A stretch of DNA of 64,000 nucleotides, from NCBI RefSeq assembly GCF_018275325.1, contig NZ_JAGVQR010000003.1, positions 62,001-126,000 of the forward strand, in the 5' to 3' direction. The notes beneath the pieces are model-generated. The model did no database searches and had not been told where the DNA came from. It saw only the letters and a list, made by a program, of their open reading frames with translations. The translations under genes were made by a program, and so were the position numbers. Every line of letters begins with the position of its first letter. Position 1 is the first letter of the stretch. This stretch comes from Nocardioides palaemonis. GTDB lineage: Bacteria > Actinomycetota > Actinomycetes > Propionibacteriales > Nocardioidaceae. This document shows positions 23,561 to 31,162 of the stretch, piece after piece.

Positions 23561-25942
23561 CTAGCGCCGACCTCCGACGGCGACGAAGGCGGCGTGGGTC
23601 CAGTCCCCCGGTGCCGCGACCTCGCGGCGCTCGAGGCACGCCTGGCGCAGGGCCTCGGCGGGAGGGTGCCCACGGAGCAGGACGCCCGTGCGCGACATCA
23701 GCGCCCGGGCGCTCTCGTCATCCACGGCCCACTGGGCGGCCACCACCGAGGCTGCGCCGGCCTCGAGGAGCGCCGGGACGAGACCGTACGGCTCGTCCCC
23801 CTGCCCGACGCGGTACGCACCGCCGTCGCACACGCTCAGCACGACGGTGTCGACGCCTGCGAGGTCGACCCCGCGCAGCGCGTCGGCGGTCACCGGTCCT
23901 GCGTGCGCGTCGTCCGGAGACAGCATCAGCTGGTGGTCGAAGAGGGCCTGGTCGTCGGGAAAGGAGCCGTGGGCGGCGACGTGGACGACCGAGCACGTCT
24001 GCGCCGCCTGCGCGAGCGCGGCGAGGGTCGCCTCCTCGTGCGGGTACGCCGTGGCGGCCGCGCCGGCACCGGTCCACGCGGCGGTCACCTCCTCCATCTC
24101 GGCGAGTGCGCCCGGCAGCTGCGGTAGCCCGGCGTACCCCACGAGCGGGTCGGCGAGGAAGCCGAGGGACGACGTCGCCGCGAACGCGCGCTCCCGCAGC
24201 CGTGACCACGACGACGCACTCGGCACGACGCTGATCGCGACGTCGTCCAGCAGGGAGCGCCCGCCCGCGTCGCGGACCGCCATCCACGGCACGAGGTGGA
24301 GCGACCGCTGCGGCACCACGATCCAGTGCGTGGCGTCGTCGGTGAGACCGGTGGCACGCACCGGCGCGATCAGCAGGTCGTGGAGCATCGTCAGGTGCTC
24401 GTCCGTGCGGGCGGCGGCGCTCGCACTCAGGCCAATGACGGCCAGACGCGCGTTGAGCACCGCGGAGCCCAGCGCGCTGGTGTCGAGGGGGCTGCGTCCG
24501 TCGAGGGCGATCGACCCGATCATGCCGTCGGCGAACCCGGCGTCCGGCAGCCGGACGTACGCCGCCTCGGTGGGCGTCACCACGACGACGCCGGGCATGA
24601 AGGCCGGGTGCGACCAGCGGAACGGCAGGACGTACCTCACCATCACCTCGCGTGGCTGGAGCTGCCCCTGGACTTCGGCGAGGCCCACGGGCGTCGACTC
24701 CCCCGCGAACCCGGCGCCGAGCTCGACGTACCTCTGCTCGAGCTGTTCCAGCGACTCGACGGAGGCGACCGGGAGCTGGCTGAGCAGGCGCATCTCCCTG
24801 AGGATCGGCTCCTCGCCGTCGCGGGTCGGGAAGGCCGTGGCCGACCGCTCGAGCCCGCGGCACGTCTCGTCGTCGGGGGTGGTCAGCCCGCCGTCCAGGG
24901 CGTCGAGCAAGGTGCGGGCCGACGCGGTCTCGGCGAGGGCGAACACCTGGGGCACGTCCGGCGCCTCGGCTTGGACGAGCTGGGCGAGGTCCTCGCCGAC
25001 CAGCTCGTCGAGTCGGGCCGCCTCGGCGAGCCGTCCGAGTCGGCTGCGGAAGCGGGTGCGCGGGTCCACCGTGGCGTAGAAGGCACGCCGGACCTCGTCG
25101 AGGTGCTCGGACGTGAAGGCTGCTGCGGCGTCGATCAGCATGCCGCGAGCCGCCGTGACCCAGGCCTGCATGTCGCCATCCTCCTCGGCCATCGTGCGTG
25201 CGATCTCGAGCCGCTCCGCCATCGACCGCGTCACCCCGAGGCGCAGCACGCGCGCCGTGTGGGCGATCGTGCGGGCCACGACGGCACGCTTGGTCGCGCC
25301 CGCAGGCCGCTCGAACAGGTCGTGGGGCAGGTGGGCGTCGGCCGCCTGCACCAAGCGTGCGCCAAGAGCACGGACCTCGTCGTCGTAGTAGAGGTCGGTC
25401 TGCTCCGACCAGTGGTCGATGACCCCGGCGGTGAGCGACGCCAGCCGCTCGAGGTCGCCGGCGCTCAGGTCCGTCGCGCCCTGCTCCCAGACGATGACGC
25501 AGTCGTTGAGCATGCGGCGGGCCCAGAGGCCCTCGTCGGGATGGCTCGCATCCAACGTCTCGTGGGCCCAGTACGAGCAGTCCGCCGCGGTGATCATCGC
25601 GCGTCCGGCAATCCGAGCGAGTCCGGAGGTGAGGGCCGCGGCCGCGATCCGGATGAGCGAGTCGCGCTCGGAGGCGTACTGCTCGGCCGTCGTAGCGGCC
25701 AGGAACTGCATGCCGACACGGTGCAACGACGCACGCAGATAGCCCTCTCTGTCGTCGAGCACCCGAAAGACGGCTTCTGCCGTTACCGCCCACTTGTAGC
25801 CGTCGTTCGTCGGCCCACCTCCCTCGGCGAGGTCGAGCGCTGCGGTCGCGGTCTCGGCCGTCAGCAGCTCCGGCCGCGCGGCGAGCCAGGCGTCCGCGTC
25901 CCCCGCCAGGACGGCGGCACGGAGATCTTCGAGGGCGCTCAT
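23561..25942 (-). CDS. CHAT-domain protease with helical-repeat N-terminus
   Basis: 793 residues. The C-terminal 300 form a CHAT (caspase-like) peptidase: WIVVPQRSLHLVPWMAV, then His658 in VVHVAAHG, Cys705 in VVLSVCDGG and the closing ASVVAAQWAVDDESA and WTHAAFVAVGG. The His/Cys dyad is therefore complete. The N-terminal 450 residues are almost wholly helical and look like TPR-type repeats, the usual sensor or scaffold of CHAT proteins. It is the last gene of the operon; its ATG overlaps the stop of the hydrolase gene by 4 bases. Targets are unknown; other bacterial CHAT proteases cut partner proteins during defence. Confidence 0.85.
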   Translation of the reverse strand: MSALEDLRAAVLAGDADAWLAARPELLTAETATAALDLAEGGGPTNDGYKWAVTAEAVFRVLDDREGYLRASLHRVGMQFLAATTAEQYASERDSLIRIAAAALTSGLARIAGRAMITAADCSYWAHETLDASHPDEGLWARRMLNDCVIVWEQGATDLSAGDLERLASLTAGVIDHWSEQTDLYYDDEVRALGARLVQAADAHLPHDLFERPAGATKRAVVARTIAHTARVLRLGVTRSMAERLEIARTMAEEDGDMQAWVTAARGMLIDAAAAFTSEHLDEVRRAFYATVDPRTRFRSRLGRLAEAARLDELVGEDLAQLVQAEAPDVPQVFALAETASARTLLDALDGGLTTPDDETCRGLERSATAFPTRDGEEPILREMRLLSQLPVASVESLEQLEQRYVELGAGFAGESTPVGLAEVQGQLQPREVMVRYVLPFRWSHPAFMPGVVVVTPTEAAYVRLPDAGFADGMIGSIALDGRSPLDTSALGSAVLNARLAVIGLSASAAARTDEHLTMLHDLLIAPVRATGLTDDATHWIVVPQRSLHLVPWMAVRDAGGRSLLDDVAISVVPSASSWSRLRERAFAATSSLGFLADPLVGYAGLPQLPGALAEMEEVTAAWTGAGAAATAYPHEEATLAALAQAAQTCSVVHVAAHGSFPDDQALFDHQLMLSPDDAHAGPVTADALRGVDLAGVDTVVLSVCDGGAYRVGQGDEPYGLVPALLEAGAASVVAAQWAVDDESARALMSRTGVLLRGHPPAEALRQACLERREVAAPGDWTHAAFVAVGGRR

Positions 25943-27435
25943 GGCACCGGAGTCGTTCCGGGCGCAGCGTTCATCGGTGCGGCAAGCCAGGTCTTCAACG
26001 CCTCACGTGTGGCGTCCTGCGAGAACATCGCGCAGTGCCACGCGTCCTCGCGCTTGCCCAGCGACAGATGTCGATCGGGTGGGATCGCCAGGTCGGACCG
26101 GTTCTTCGGGTGCCTGACGCCGCCAGTCGGTACGACGACGTCGTTGGCCTCGCGGAACACCGAGTCGACAGCCGCGTTGGCGGCGCGCATCAGCCGCAGG
26201 AGTGGTCCGCTCGGCTCGAACTCCACATCGACGGCGTACTCCCGCGCTCCGGTGGCACCGAGGAACGGCAAGACCGCGAGGCGGTCGTTGCCCGGACGCA
26301 TCACTGCCAGGCCTGGCAGCTCCTGGACCACCCCTGCGAGCACCGATCGCACGAGGGTGAGCAGACCCGACAGGGTGTCCGTCGCGGTCGACCACGGCCC
26401 GTCGGGAATCAGGTTGAGCATGGTGGTCATCCGGTCGAGGTAGTCGTGGATCCGCTTGGGGTCGGCCAGCGTGGTGCCACCATTGGGAGTCGCGACGTAC
26501 ACGAGCGACCTGACGTCGAGTGGTGTGTCCGGAGCCGTCATCGCCTCCGAGATCGCCCGCGCGACGAGGCCCCCGCGGCTGTGCGACACGATGTCGACGG
26601 GGATCCGGCGCTCCGGCGGCAGGTGCCTGCGCAGCTCCTCGACGTTGTCGTCGAGGCTGGCCGACAGCGTGTGGTGGTCGAACGCGAGCACGCGACCGCC
26701 GTACGCCGTGTGCAGTGCGCCGAAGGTCGCGTCGTCGAGGCCTCGGAAGGCACCGTGGCTGGAGCTGGCCGTGCCGTGGACGAAGAGCAGCGCGCGCCCC
26801 TCGCTGAGCAACGACCAGTCGGTCACCGGGTCGCTGCCGGCCGTCCGAAAGCCGTCCTTCGTCATCCACCGCACTCCCTGCGGATGCGTCCGATCCTCGT
26901 AGACCCGGGCGACCTCGCGTCCGGCCCGGCCGACGACCTTCTCGATCACCGGCACGACGAAGACCGTCAGCAGCTTGGTGCCGATGGCGGCCACCAGGCC
27001 GCGACTGCCGTCGGTCGCCGCCACCTCGCTGTCGGCGACCCTGCGGTCGACGGTGAAGGCGACCTTGCCCGGATCGGCCGTGTCGGCCTCGGGAAGGTGC
27101 CACGTGACGACGCCGGCCTCGTCCACGACCATCAGAACCTGCGGCTGGTCCTGCCCGAGATCGGGGACGCGCAGCGTCATGCCCGGGGCGCCGCTGCGCG
27201 TGGTCAGACCGTCGGTGGCGAAGGGCTCCTCCTCGGCCTGCACCTCGATCGCGTGCTGCTGGTGGAAGTCCTGCTCGTCGAGCGCGGCGACGAACGTCGG
27301 CGTCGCGTTGGGCTCGGTGTCGGATCTCCCGCCGAGCACCCCCGGCTGGATCTCTGCGGTGCCGACGAGCCCCGGCGCCTCGATGGTCACGCCCTCGCCG
27401 AGGTCGACGGGCACCGGCTGCAGAGTGACCTGCAT
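25939..27435 (-). CDS. Alpha/beta-hydrolase, lipase/PGAP1-like
   Basis: 498 residues. Residues 1-210 form an all-beta and helical N-terminal region of unknown fold. The hydrolase core follows: LLFVHGTASSSHG (oxyanion), nucleophile Ser286 in VSHSRGGL, Asp432 in NDVVVP and His467 in WHCAMF, a full triad arranged as in PGAP1 and LCAT-type lipases. A hydrophobic segment at about 170-185 (TKLLTVFVVPVIEKVV) might contact a membrane. It lies between two CHAT genes, 9 bp after the first and overlapping the second by 4 bp, so the three are made together. A lipid or ester substrate is inferred, not shown. Confidence 0.82.
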   Translation of the reverse strand: MQVTLQPVPVDLGEGVTIEAPGLVGTAEIQPGVLGGRSDTEPNATPTFVAALDEQDFHQQHAIEVQAEEEPFATDGLTTRSGAPGMTLRVPDLGQDQPQVLMVVDEAGVVTWHLPEADTADPGKVAFTVDRRVADSEVAATDGSRGLVAAIGTKLLTVFVVPVIEKVVGRAGREVARVYEDRTHPQGVRWMTKDGFRTAGSDPVTDWSLLSEGRALLFVHGTASSSHGAFRGLDDATFGALHTAYGGRVLAFDHHTLSASLDDNVEELRRHLPPERRIPVDIVSHSRGGLVARAISEAMTAPDTPLDVRSLVYVATPNGGTTLADPKRIHDYLDRMTTMLNLIPDGPWSTATDTLSGLLTLVRSVLAGVVQELPGLAVMRPGNDRLAVLPFLGATGAREYAVDVEFEPSGPLLRLMRAANAAVDSVFREANDVVVPTGGVRHPKNRSDLAIPPDRHLSLGKREDAWHCAMFSQDATREALKTWLAAPMNAAPGTTPVP

Positions 27436-27444
27436 GTCTGACTC

Positions 27445-29727
27445 CTAGCTCCAGCTCAAGGTGAGGTGCGGGTGGCCGTAGAAGACGTAGGCCATCGGGG
27501 TGGCGGTCGGCGCGGCCCCGGGGTCGGCGAGGAACCGGTTGCGGATGCGGCGTACGGCCTCGCCGACCGTCACCCCCTCGGCGAGGACGGCGCGGTAGAA
27601 GTCGAGGCTGAGCTGCTTCGCGACGTCGTCGTCGACGTTCCACAGTGGCGCCACGAAGCCGCGCGCACCCGACGTCAGGAAGGCCGACGCCAGTCCGCCG
27701 TAGGAGTTCAGGACCGTGCTGGCCTGGCCGACCTGGCAGGCGTTGAGGAAGACGAACGGCTCGGCGGCACTGCCGAGGGCCGAGCCCTCGATGACGTGCG
27801 GGTCGACCACCCGCTTGTCGCGCAGGACGATGCCGGTGTACTGCTGGGCCGAGAGACCGACCTTCCCGTGCACCGCCATGTGGACGATCGACGGCACGAA
27901 GGGCTTGTCGTCCTTGACGAGCCGATTGTTGAGCAGCTGCATGACGTGCTCCTCGTCGACGTCGACCTCCAGGGCGCGGTAGGTGCTCGCCAGGTCCTTC
28001 GCCTCCTCGAGGGCTGCCGGGAGTGCCGGAATCCCGGTCTTGTCGTAGTTGCCGACGACGACCGCCATCGTGTCGGCGTCCATCCGGACCGCCGGAGGGG
28101 ATGGCGGTCGGTCGGGCCCGATCGGCTGCTCCTTCGGAAGGAGCCACCTGCCGATCGACCACGCCGCGCCGAGCTGCTGGTTGCCGCGCTCCCCACCGGT
28201 GCCCGGCGTCATGGACACGAAGTGGCTCGGCACCTGTCGGTCGCCGTCCATCCACGCCAGCTCCCAGGGGACGTACGGCTCGTCGGTGATGAGCATGAGC
28301 GACGGGACGGCGCTGCCCTGGGCCTCGACGAGCTTCCACACCGCGGCGAGGATCCGCCAGAACTCGACGGGCATCGCACCGGCGACGCGACCGCCCAGTC
28401 CCCGCAGTGCGTTGTCGATCATGCTGGTGCCCTTGAGCGCCGGCAGCTGTGCCATCAGCTGTTCGGCGAACGCCTGGGCTCCGGCTGCCGGGAGACTCGT
28501 CGTCACCTGCTGGTCGGGGAGCTCCACCGGATGCGGCGTCTGGAACTGCCACCGCACCTCCGGGAGGCCCTGCGTGGTCCTGATCGTCACCGTCAGGTCC
28601 GCGGGCGTCTCGGCCGTCCCGATCGCCGAGCCGCCGACGCGGGCCGAGCCCTCGGGATCGGGCACCGAGGCCACGACCTGCGGGTCGCCAGGCACGACGG
28701 TGAGGTCGACCCAGGCCAGACCGACGACGGCACCGTCCAGGGAGAAGGTCACCTCGACGGTGCGGTCGACCGGGGACTCCGAGACCTCCGCCACGACCCG
28801 GAACTCCACCCGGTGCGAGCCCGGGTCGTCGCGCACGACCGTCAGCACCTGGCGAACCCCGGCCGGGAAGGTGAACCCGAAGCCGTCGACCTGGAGGTCG
28901 AAGGCCACGGTCTCGGGAGCATCCGGCTTGATGACCGGCGTACTGCCCGCCGATGGGGCCTGGCGAGCGAACCCGACGTCGACGACGAACTCCGAACCCG
29001 ACGAGACCGTGGCGGGGCCCTTCACGTCGGGGAAGGCGCGGAAGCGACGTCCGGTGGGCGACTCCGACTCGGTGCCGGACTCGGTGCCGGACTCGGTGCC
29101 GGACTCGGTGCCGGACTCGGTGCCGGACTCGGTGCCGGACTCGGTGCCGGGGGCCGCGTCGACCTCGGGCTCGGCCGCCGGGAGGTCGGCGTCGACCTGC
29201 GGAGCACTCGGGACGGGTAGCCACTCGATCCCCACCGGCAGCGCGTCAGGCCCCAGTTGGAAGCCGGCCCCCGTGCCGATGACGCCACCCGGAAGGTTGC
29301 TCGTGTACGACGGCGGCGGGACCGCAACCGCCGGAGTCGGTCGCGCCGGCACGCCCCGGGAGGTGCCCTCGCTCACGGCGACGCCCAGCACGGTGCGCCC
29401 CTGAACGACCACGCTTCCTGGGGCGGGCGACTCGTCCGAAGCGAGGATGTCGACGACCCTGGCGGCGGCCCTCGACCCCAGGTCCACCTCGTCACGGAGT
29501 GTGCCGGGCGGAGGGTCCGCAGCGTCGCGGTCGGCGACGCCCTTCAGCGCGTTGCGCAGGAGGCCGACCTGGATCGAGACGTAGCGCGGCGGGCTCTGCC
29601 CACGGTCGACGACGACGACGTACGCCGCACCCGGGAGGGACGCCACCGCCTCGCATGCCGAGATCGCCGGAACGCCGGCATCGAGCACCAACGCCGAAGC
29701 CATTCGTGTGTCACCGAGAGCCCCCAT
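27445..29727 (-). CDS. CHAT-domain protein with N-terminal sensor-like and beta-sandwich regions
   Basis: 760 residues. About 1-110 (VPAISACEAVASLPGAAYVV) resembles a CBS-like small-molecule module. A seven-fold GTES linker follows, then an Ig/beta-sandwich-like region (about 230-380). The C-terminal CHAT domain has LMLITDEPYVPWELAWM, His620 in VHMAVHG and Cys664 in FLNACQVGQ, then GARGFVAPLWNVDD, so the dyad is intact. The first gene of the CHAT-hydrolase-CHAT operon. Start ATG at 29727; an ATG 24 bases later is possible, and neither has a strong ribosome site. The two CHAT proteins share little outside the catalytic core, so they are probably sensor and effector rather than a recent duplication. 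Confidence 0.82.
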   Translation of the reverse strand: MGALGDTRMASALVLDAGVPAISACEAVASLPGAAYVVVVDRGQSPPRYVSIQVGLLRNALKGVADRDAADPPPGTLRDEVDLGSRAAARVVDILASDESPAPGSVVVQGRTVLGVAVSEGTSRGVPARPTPAVAVPPPSYTSNLPGGVIGTGAGFQLGPDALPVGIEWLPVPSAPQVDADLPAAEPEVDAAPGTESGTESGTESGTESGTESGTESGTESESPTGRRFRAFPDVKGPATVSSGSEFVVDVGFARQAPSAGSTPVIKPDAPETVAFDLQVDGFGFTFPAGVRQVLTVVRDDPGSHRVEFRVVAEVSESPVDRTVEVTFSLDGAVVGLAWVDLTVVPGDPQVVASVPDPEGSARVGGSAIGTAETPADLTVTIRTTQGLPEVRWQFQTPHPVELPDQQVTTSLPAAGAQAFAEQLMAQLPALKGTSMIDNALRGLGGRVAGAMPVEFWRILAAVWKLVEAQGSAVPSLMLITDEPYVPWELAWMDGDRQVPSHFVSMTPGTGGERGNQQLGAAWSIGRWLLPKEQPIGPDRPPSPPAVRMDADTMAVVVGNYDKTGIPALPAALEEAKDLASTYRALEVDVDEEHVMQLLNNRLVKDDKPFVPSIVHMAVHGKVGLSAQQYTGIVLRDKRVVDPHVIEGSALGSAAEPFVFLNACQVGQASTVLNSYGGLASAFLTSGARGFVAPLWNVDDDVAKQLSLDFYRAVLAEGVTVGEAVRRIRNRFLADPGAAPTATPMAYVFYGHPHLTLSWS
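29065..29148. repeat. Seven 12-bp tandem repeats inside the first CHAT gene
   Basis: GGACTCGGTGCC is repeated seven times almost without change and encodes (GTES)7. The repeat keeps the reading frame, so copy-number change would only lengthen or shorten the linker. Confidence 0.9.
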
Positions 29728-29776
29728 CGACTCATGGTGCAGTCACGCCGAGTCACTGGCAACGGCGTCGGTATCG

Positions 29777-29788
29777 CACGACGTCGTG
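29777..29788. promoter_or_regulatory. Perfect palindrome upstream of the CHAT operon
   Basis: CACGACGTCGTG lies about 50 bp before the first CHAT start, between that start and the IS relic. It is a possible operator. A clear -10/-35 pair could not be assigned. Confidence 0.3.
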
Positions 29789-29828
29789 GTCTGGACCAGG
29801 CCGCGCTCAGTCGTCGAACGCGTCGCGC

Positions 29829-29974
29829 CACGGCCTGATACCGCTGCTCAGTCACGCTCAGCTCCCTCATCCTGGGAGTGTCACCAGTCAACCGGAGTAG
29901 CCGTCACCCATCACCCGAAGACGAGTAACCCATCAACCGAAGCCCGAACGTCACTCATCAGGCGAAGCAACACA
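29829..29974 (-). mobile_element. End of an IS481-family element (relic)
   Basis: On the minus strand an ATG at 29870 opens 14 codons, MRELSVTEQRYQAV, identical in style to the first residues of IS481-type transposases; similarity then stops. Upstream lie four degenerate direct repeats at 29880, 29903, 29925 and 29950 with the pattern GTCACCCATCAACCGAA, spaced 22-25 bp, ending near TGTGTTGCTTCGCC. This looks like the transposase-bound left end of such an element. The rest is gone. Confidence 0.55.
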
Positions 29975-30000
29975 CGGAGCTCGTAGGGCGGGTGGGGCTC
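29975..30000. repeat. Right copy of the 26-bp direct repeat, overlapping the tRNA 3' end
   Basis: Identical to 23017-23042. Here 17 of its bases form the T-arm and acceptor 3' half of the functional tRNA gene. It is the junction at which an element would restore the tRNA on integration. Confidence 0.8.
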
Positions 30001-30057
30001 GAACCCACGACCCAAGGATTATGAGTCCTCTGCTCTGACCGACTGAGCTACCGCCCC
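29984..30057 (-). tRNA. tRNA with CAT anticodon (tRNA-Ile2 or elongator Met)
   Basis: 74 nt. Acceptor GGGGCGG pairs with CCGCCCT; D-arm GCTC/GAGC; anticodon stem GAGGA/TCCTT with loop CTCATAA (anticodon CAT); T-arm GTGGG TTCGAGC CCCAC. CCA is not encoded. The stem and the CTTGGGTCG variable region recall tRNA-Ile2, whose C34 is modified to lysidine, but an automatic call would read Met. Confidence 0.93.
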
Positions 30058-30070
30058 TCGGGGCGAGACC

Positions 30071-31039
30071 CTAGGCGATCGACGGCCCGACGGCGGCCTC
30101 GACCTCGTACATGTGCTCCACCACGCGGAAGCCCATCGCGGTGTTCGTGCGGTGCATCGCGGTGTTGGATGGCGCCGTCCAGGTGTGGACGAGGGACACG
30201 TCGGCGGGTAGTCCGGCGTAGCTGGCCGACTTCAGCGCGGCGCCCAGGCGGTGGCCGCGGTGCTCGGGCATCACGAGGGTGTCGTCCTGCCACGCGTGGT
30301 CGGCGCCGTGCGGGACGAAGAGCAGCGAGTAGCCACCCCACGCCCCGTCGGAGCGGCGGCGGGCGGCGGCCACCCGGACGTCGTAGGACCGCATGAGCCG
30401 CTCCTCGGACGTGGCGAGCCGCGCGTCGTCGAGGACGGCGGCCTCGAGGTCGAGGTCGCCGACCGGCACGTCGGCGTTCATCTGGTTGCGCATCGCGAGG
30501 TAGGCGGCACGGTGCTCGTCGGGGCAGCGTCCGCGCCAGGCGACGACCTCGTAGGCAGGGTCGACCCCGGCGGCCGGCAGGGGGAGGTCGGCGAGGAGGT
30601 GGTCCTCGCGGTGCTTCTCGACCGCGCCCACAGCGGCGGAGAAGCCGCGCGCGGCGTCCGGGCCGTCCGGCACGACGGTCGCCTCGCCACCCATCCGGGA
30701 GCGTCCGGCGGCCGTCGCCCGCGCGGCGAGCTCGTCCCACAGCGCCCGGCCGAGGCCGCGGCGCCGGTGGCCGGCGACCACGTTGACCTCCACCCACGCC
30801 ACGTCGAGGTTCTCGCTCAGCGGCAGCTCGAGCGAGGCCGTGCCGAGGACCTCGTCGCCGTCGCGGACCTCGAGCCACTGCCGATCGGCGTGCTCGGAGG
30901 GCTGGGTCGCCTGGAGCTCCCAGGCGCCGTAGGCCTCGAGCAGCGCGTGCGGTCGGTCGGCCCGGATCGCGCGCTCCTGCGCGTCGTACCAGCGCCGTCG
31001 GGCGTCGGGGTCGGAGGTGTCGAGGTCGGTGACGTCCAC
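30071..31039 (-). CDS. GNAT acetyltransferase with two tandem domains
   Basis: 322 residues. The first GNAT domain (about 45-125) has VEVNVVAGHRRRGLGRALWDEL, the acetyl-CoA pyrophosphate-binding R/Q-x-x-G-x-G/A. The second (about 185-310) has TLVMPEHRGHRLGAALKSA and ends TNTAMGFRVVEHMYEVE. Such bipartite proteins include mycothiol synthase MshD relatives, but this one is divergent and its substrate is unknown. GTG at 31039 is the best in-frame start before the first domain; its ribosome site is weak. It stops 13 bp before the tRNA gene that borders the island. Confidence 0.75.
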   Translation of the reverse strand: MDVTDLDTSDPDARRRWYDAQERAIRADRPHALLEAYGAWELQATQPSEHADRQWLEVRDGDEVLGTASLELPLSENLDVAWVEVNVVAGHRRRGLGRALWDELAARATAAGRSRMGGEATVVPDGPDAARGFSAAVGAVEKHREDHLLADLPLPAAGVDPAYEVVAWRGRCPDEHRAAYLAMRNQMNADVPVGDLDLEAAVLDDARLATSEERLMRSYDVRVAAARRRSDGAWGGYSLLFVPHGADHAWQDDTLVMPEHRGHRLGAALKSASYAGLPADVSLVHTWTAPSNTAMHRTNTAMGFRVVEHMYEVEAAVGPSIA

Positions 31040-31162
31040 CCCGGCATCCGACCCCAGCCCGCTGCCCGCGGCAACCGGATTTCGGCACCCGGCTTCGCGA
31101 CGGGTGGTCCGCGTGGGACAGTGAGGCGTCTCGGAAGCGTCACGGGTACTGGGAGGACCTCG

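Noticed and set aside
26003-29224. 1073-codon minus-strand frame overlapping the hydrolase and first CHAT genes
   Set aside because: Arg/Gly/Pro-rich translation with no motifs, while the other frame carries intact catalytic residues.
29544-29891. 115-residue frame starting near the IS481-like codons as an intact transposase
   Set aside because: Only 14 residues match the family; the rest is the antisense/shifted shadow of the CHAT gene and its upstream region.
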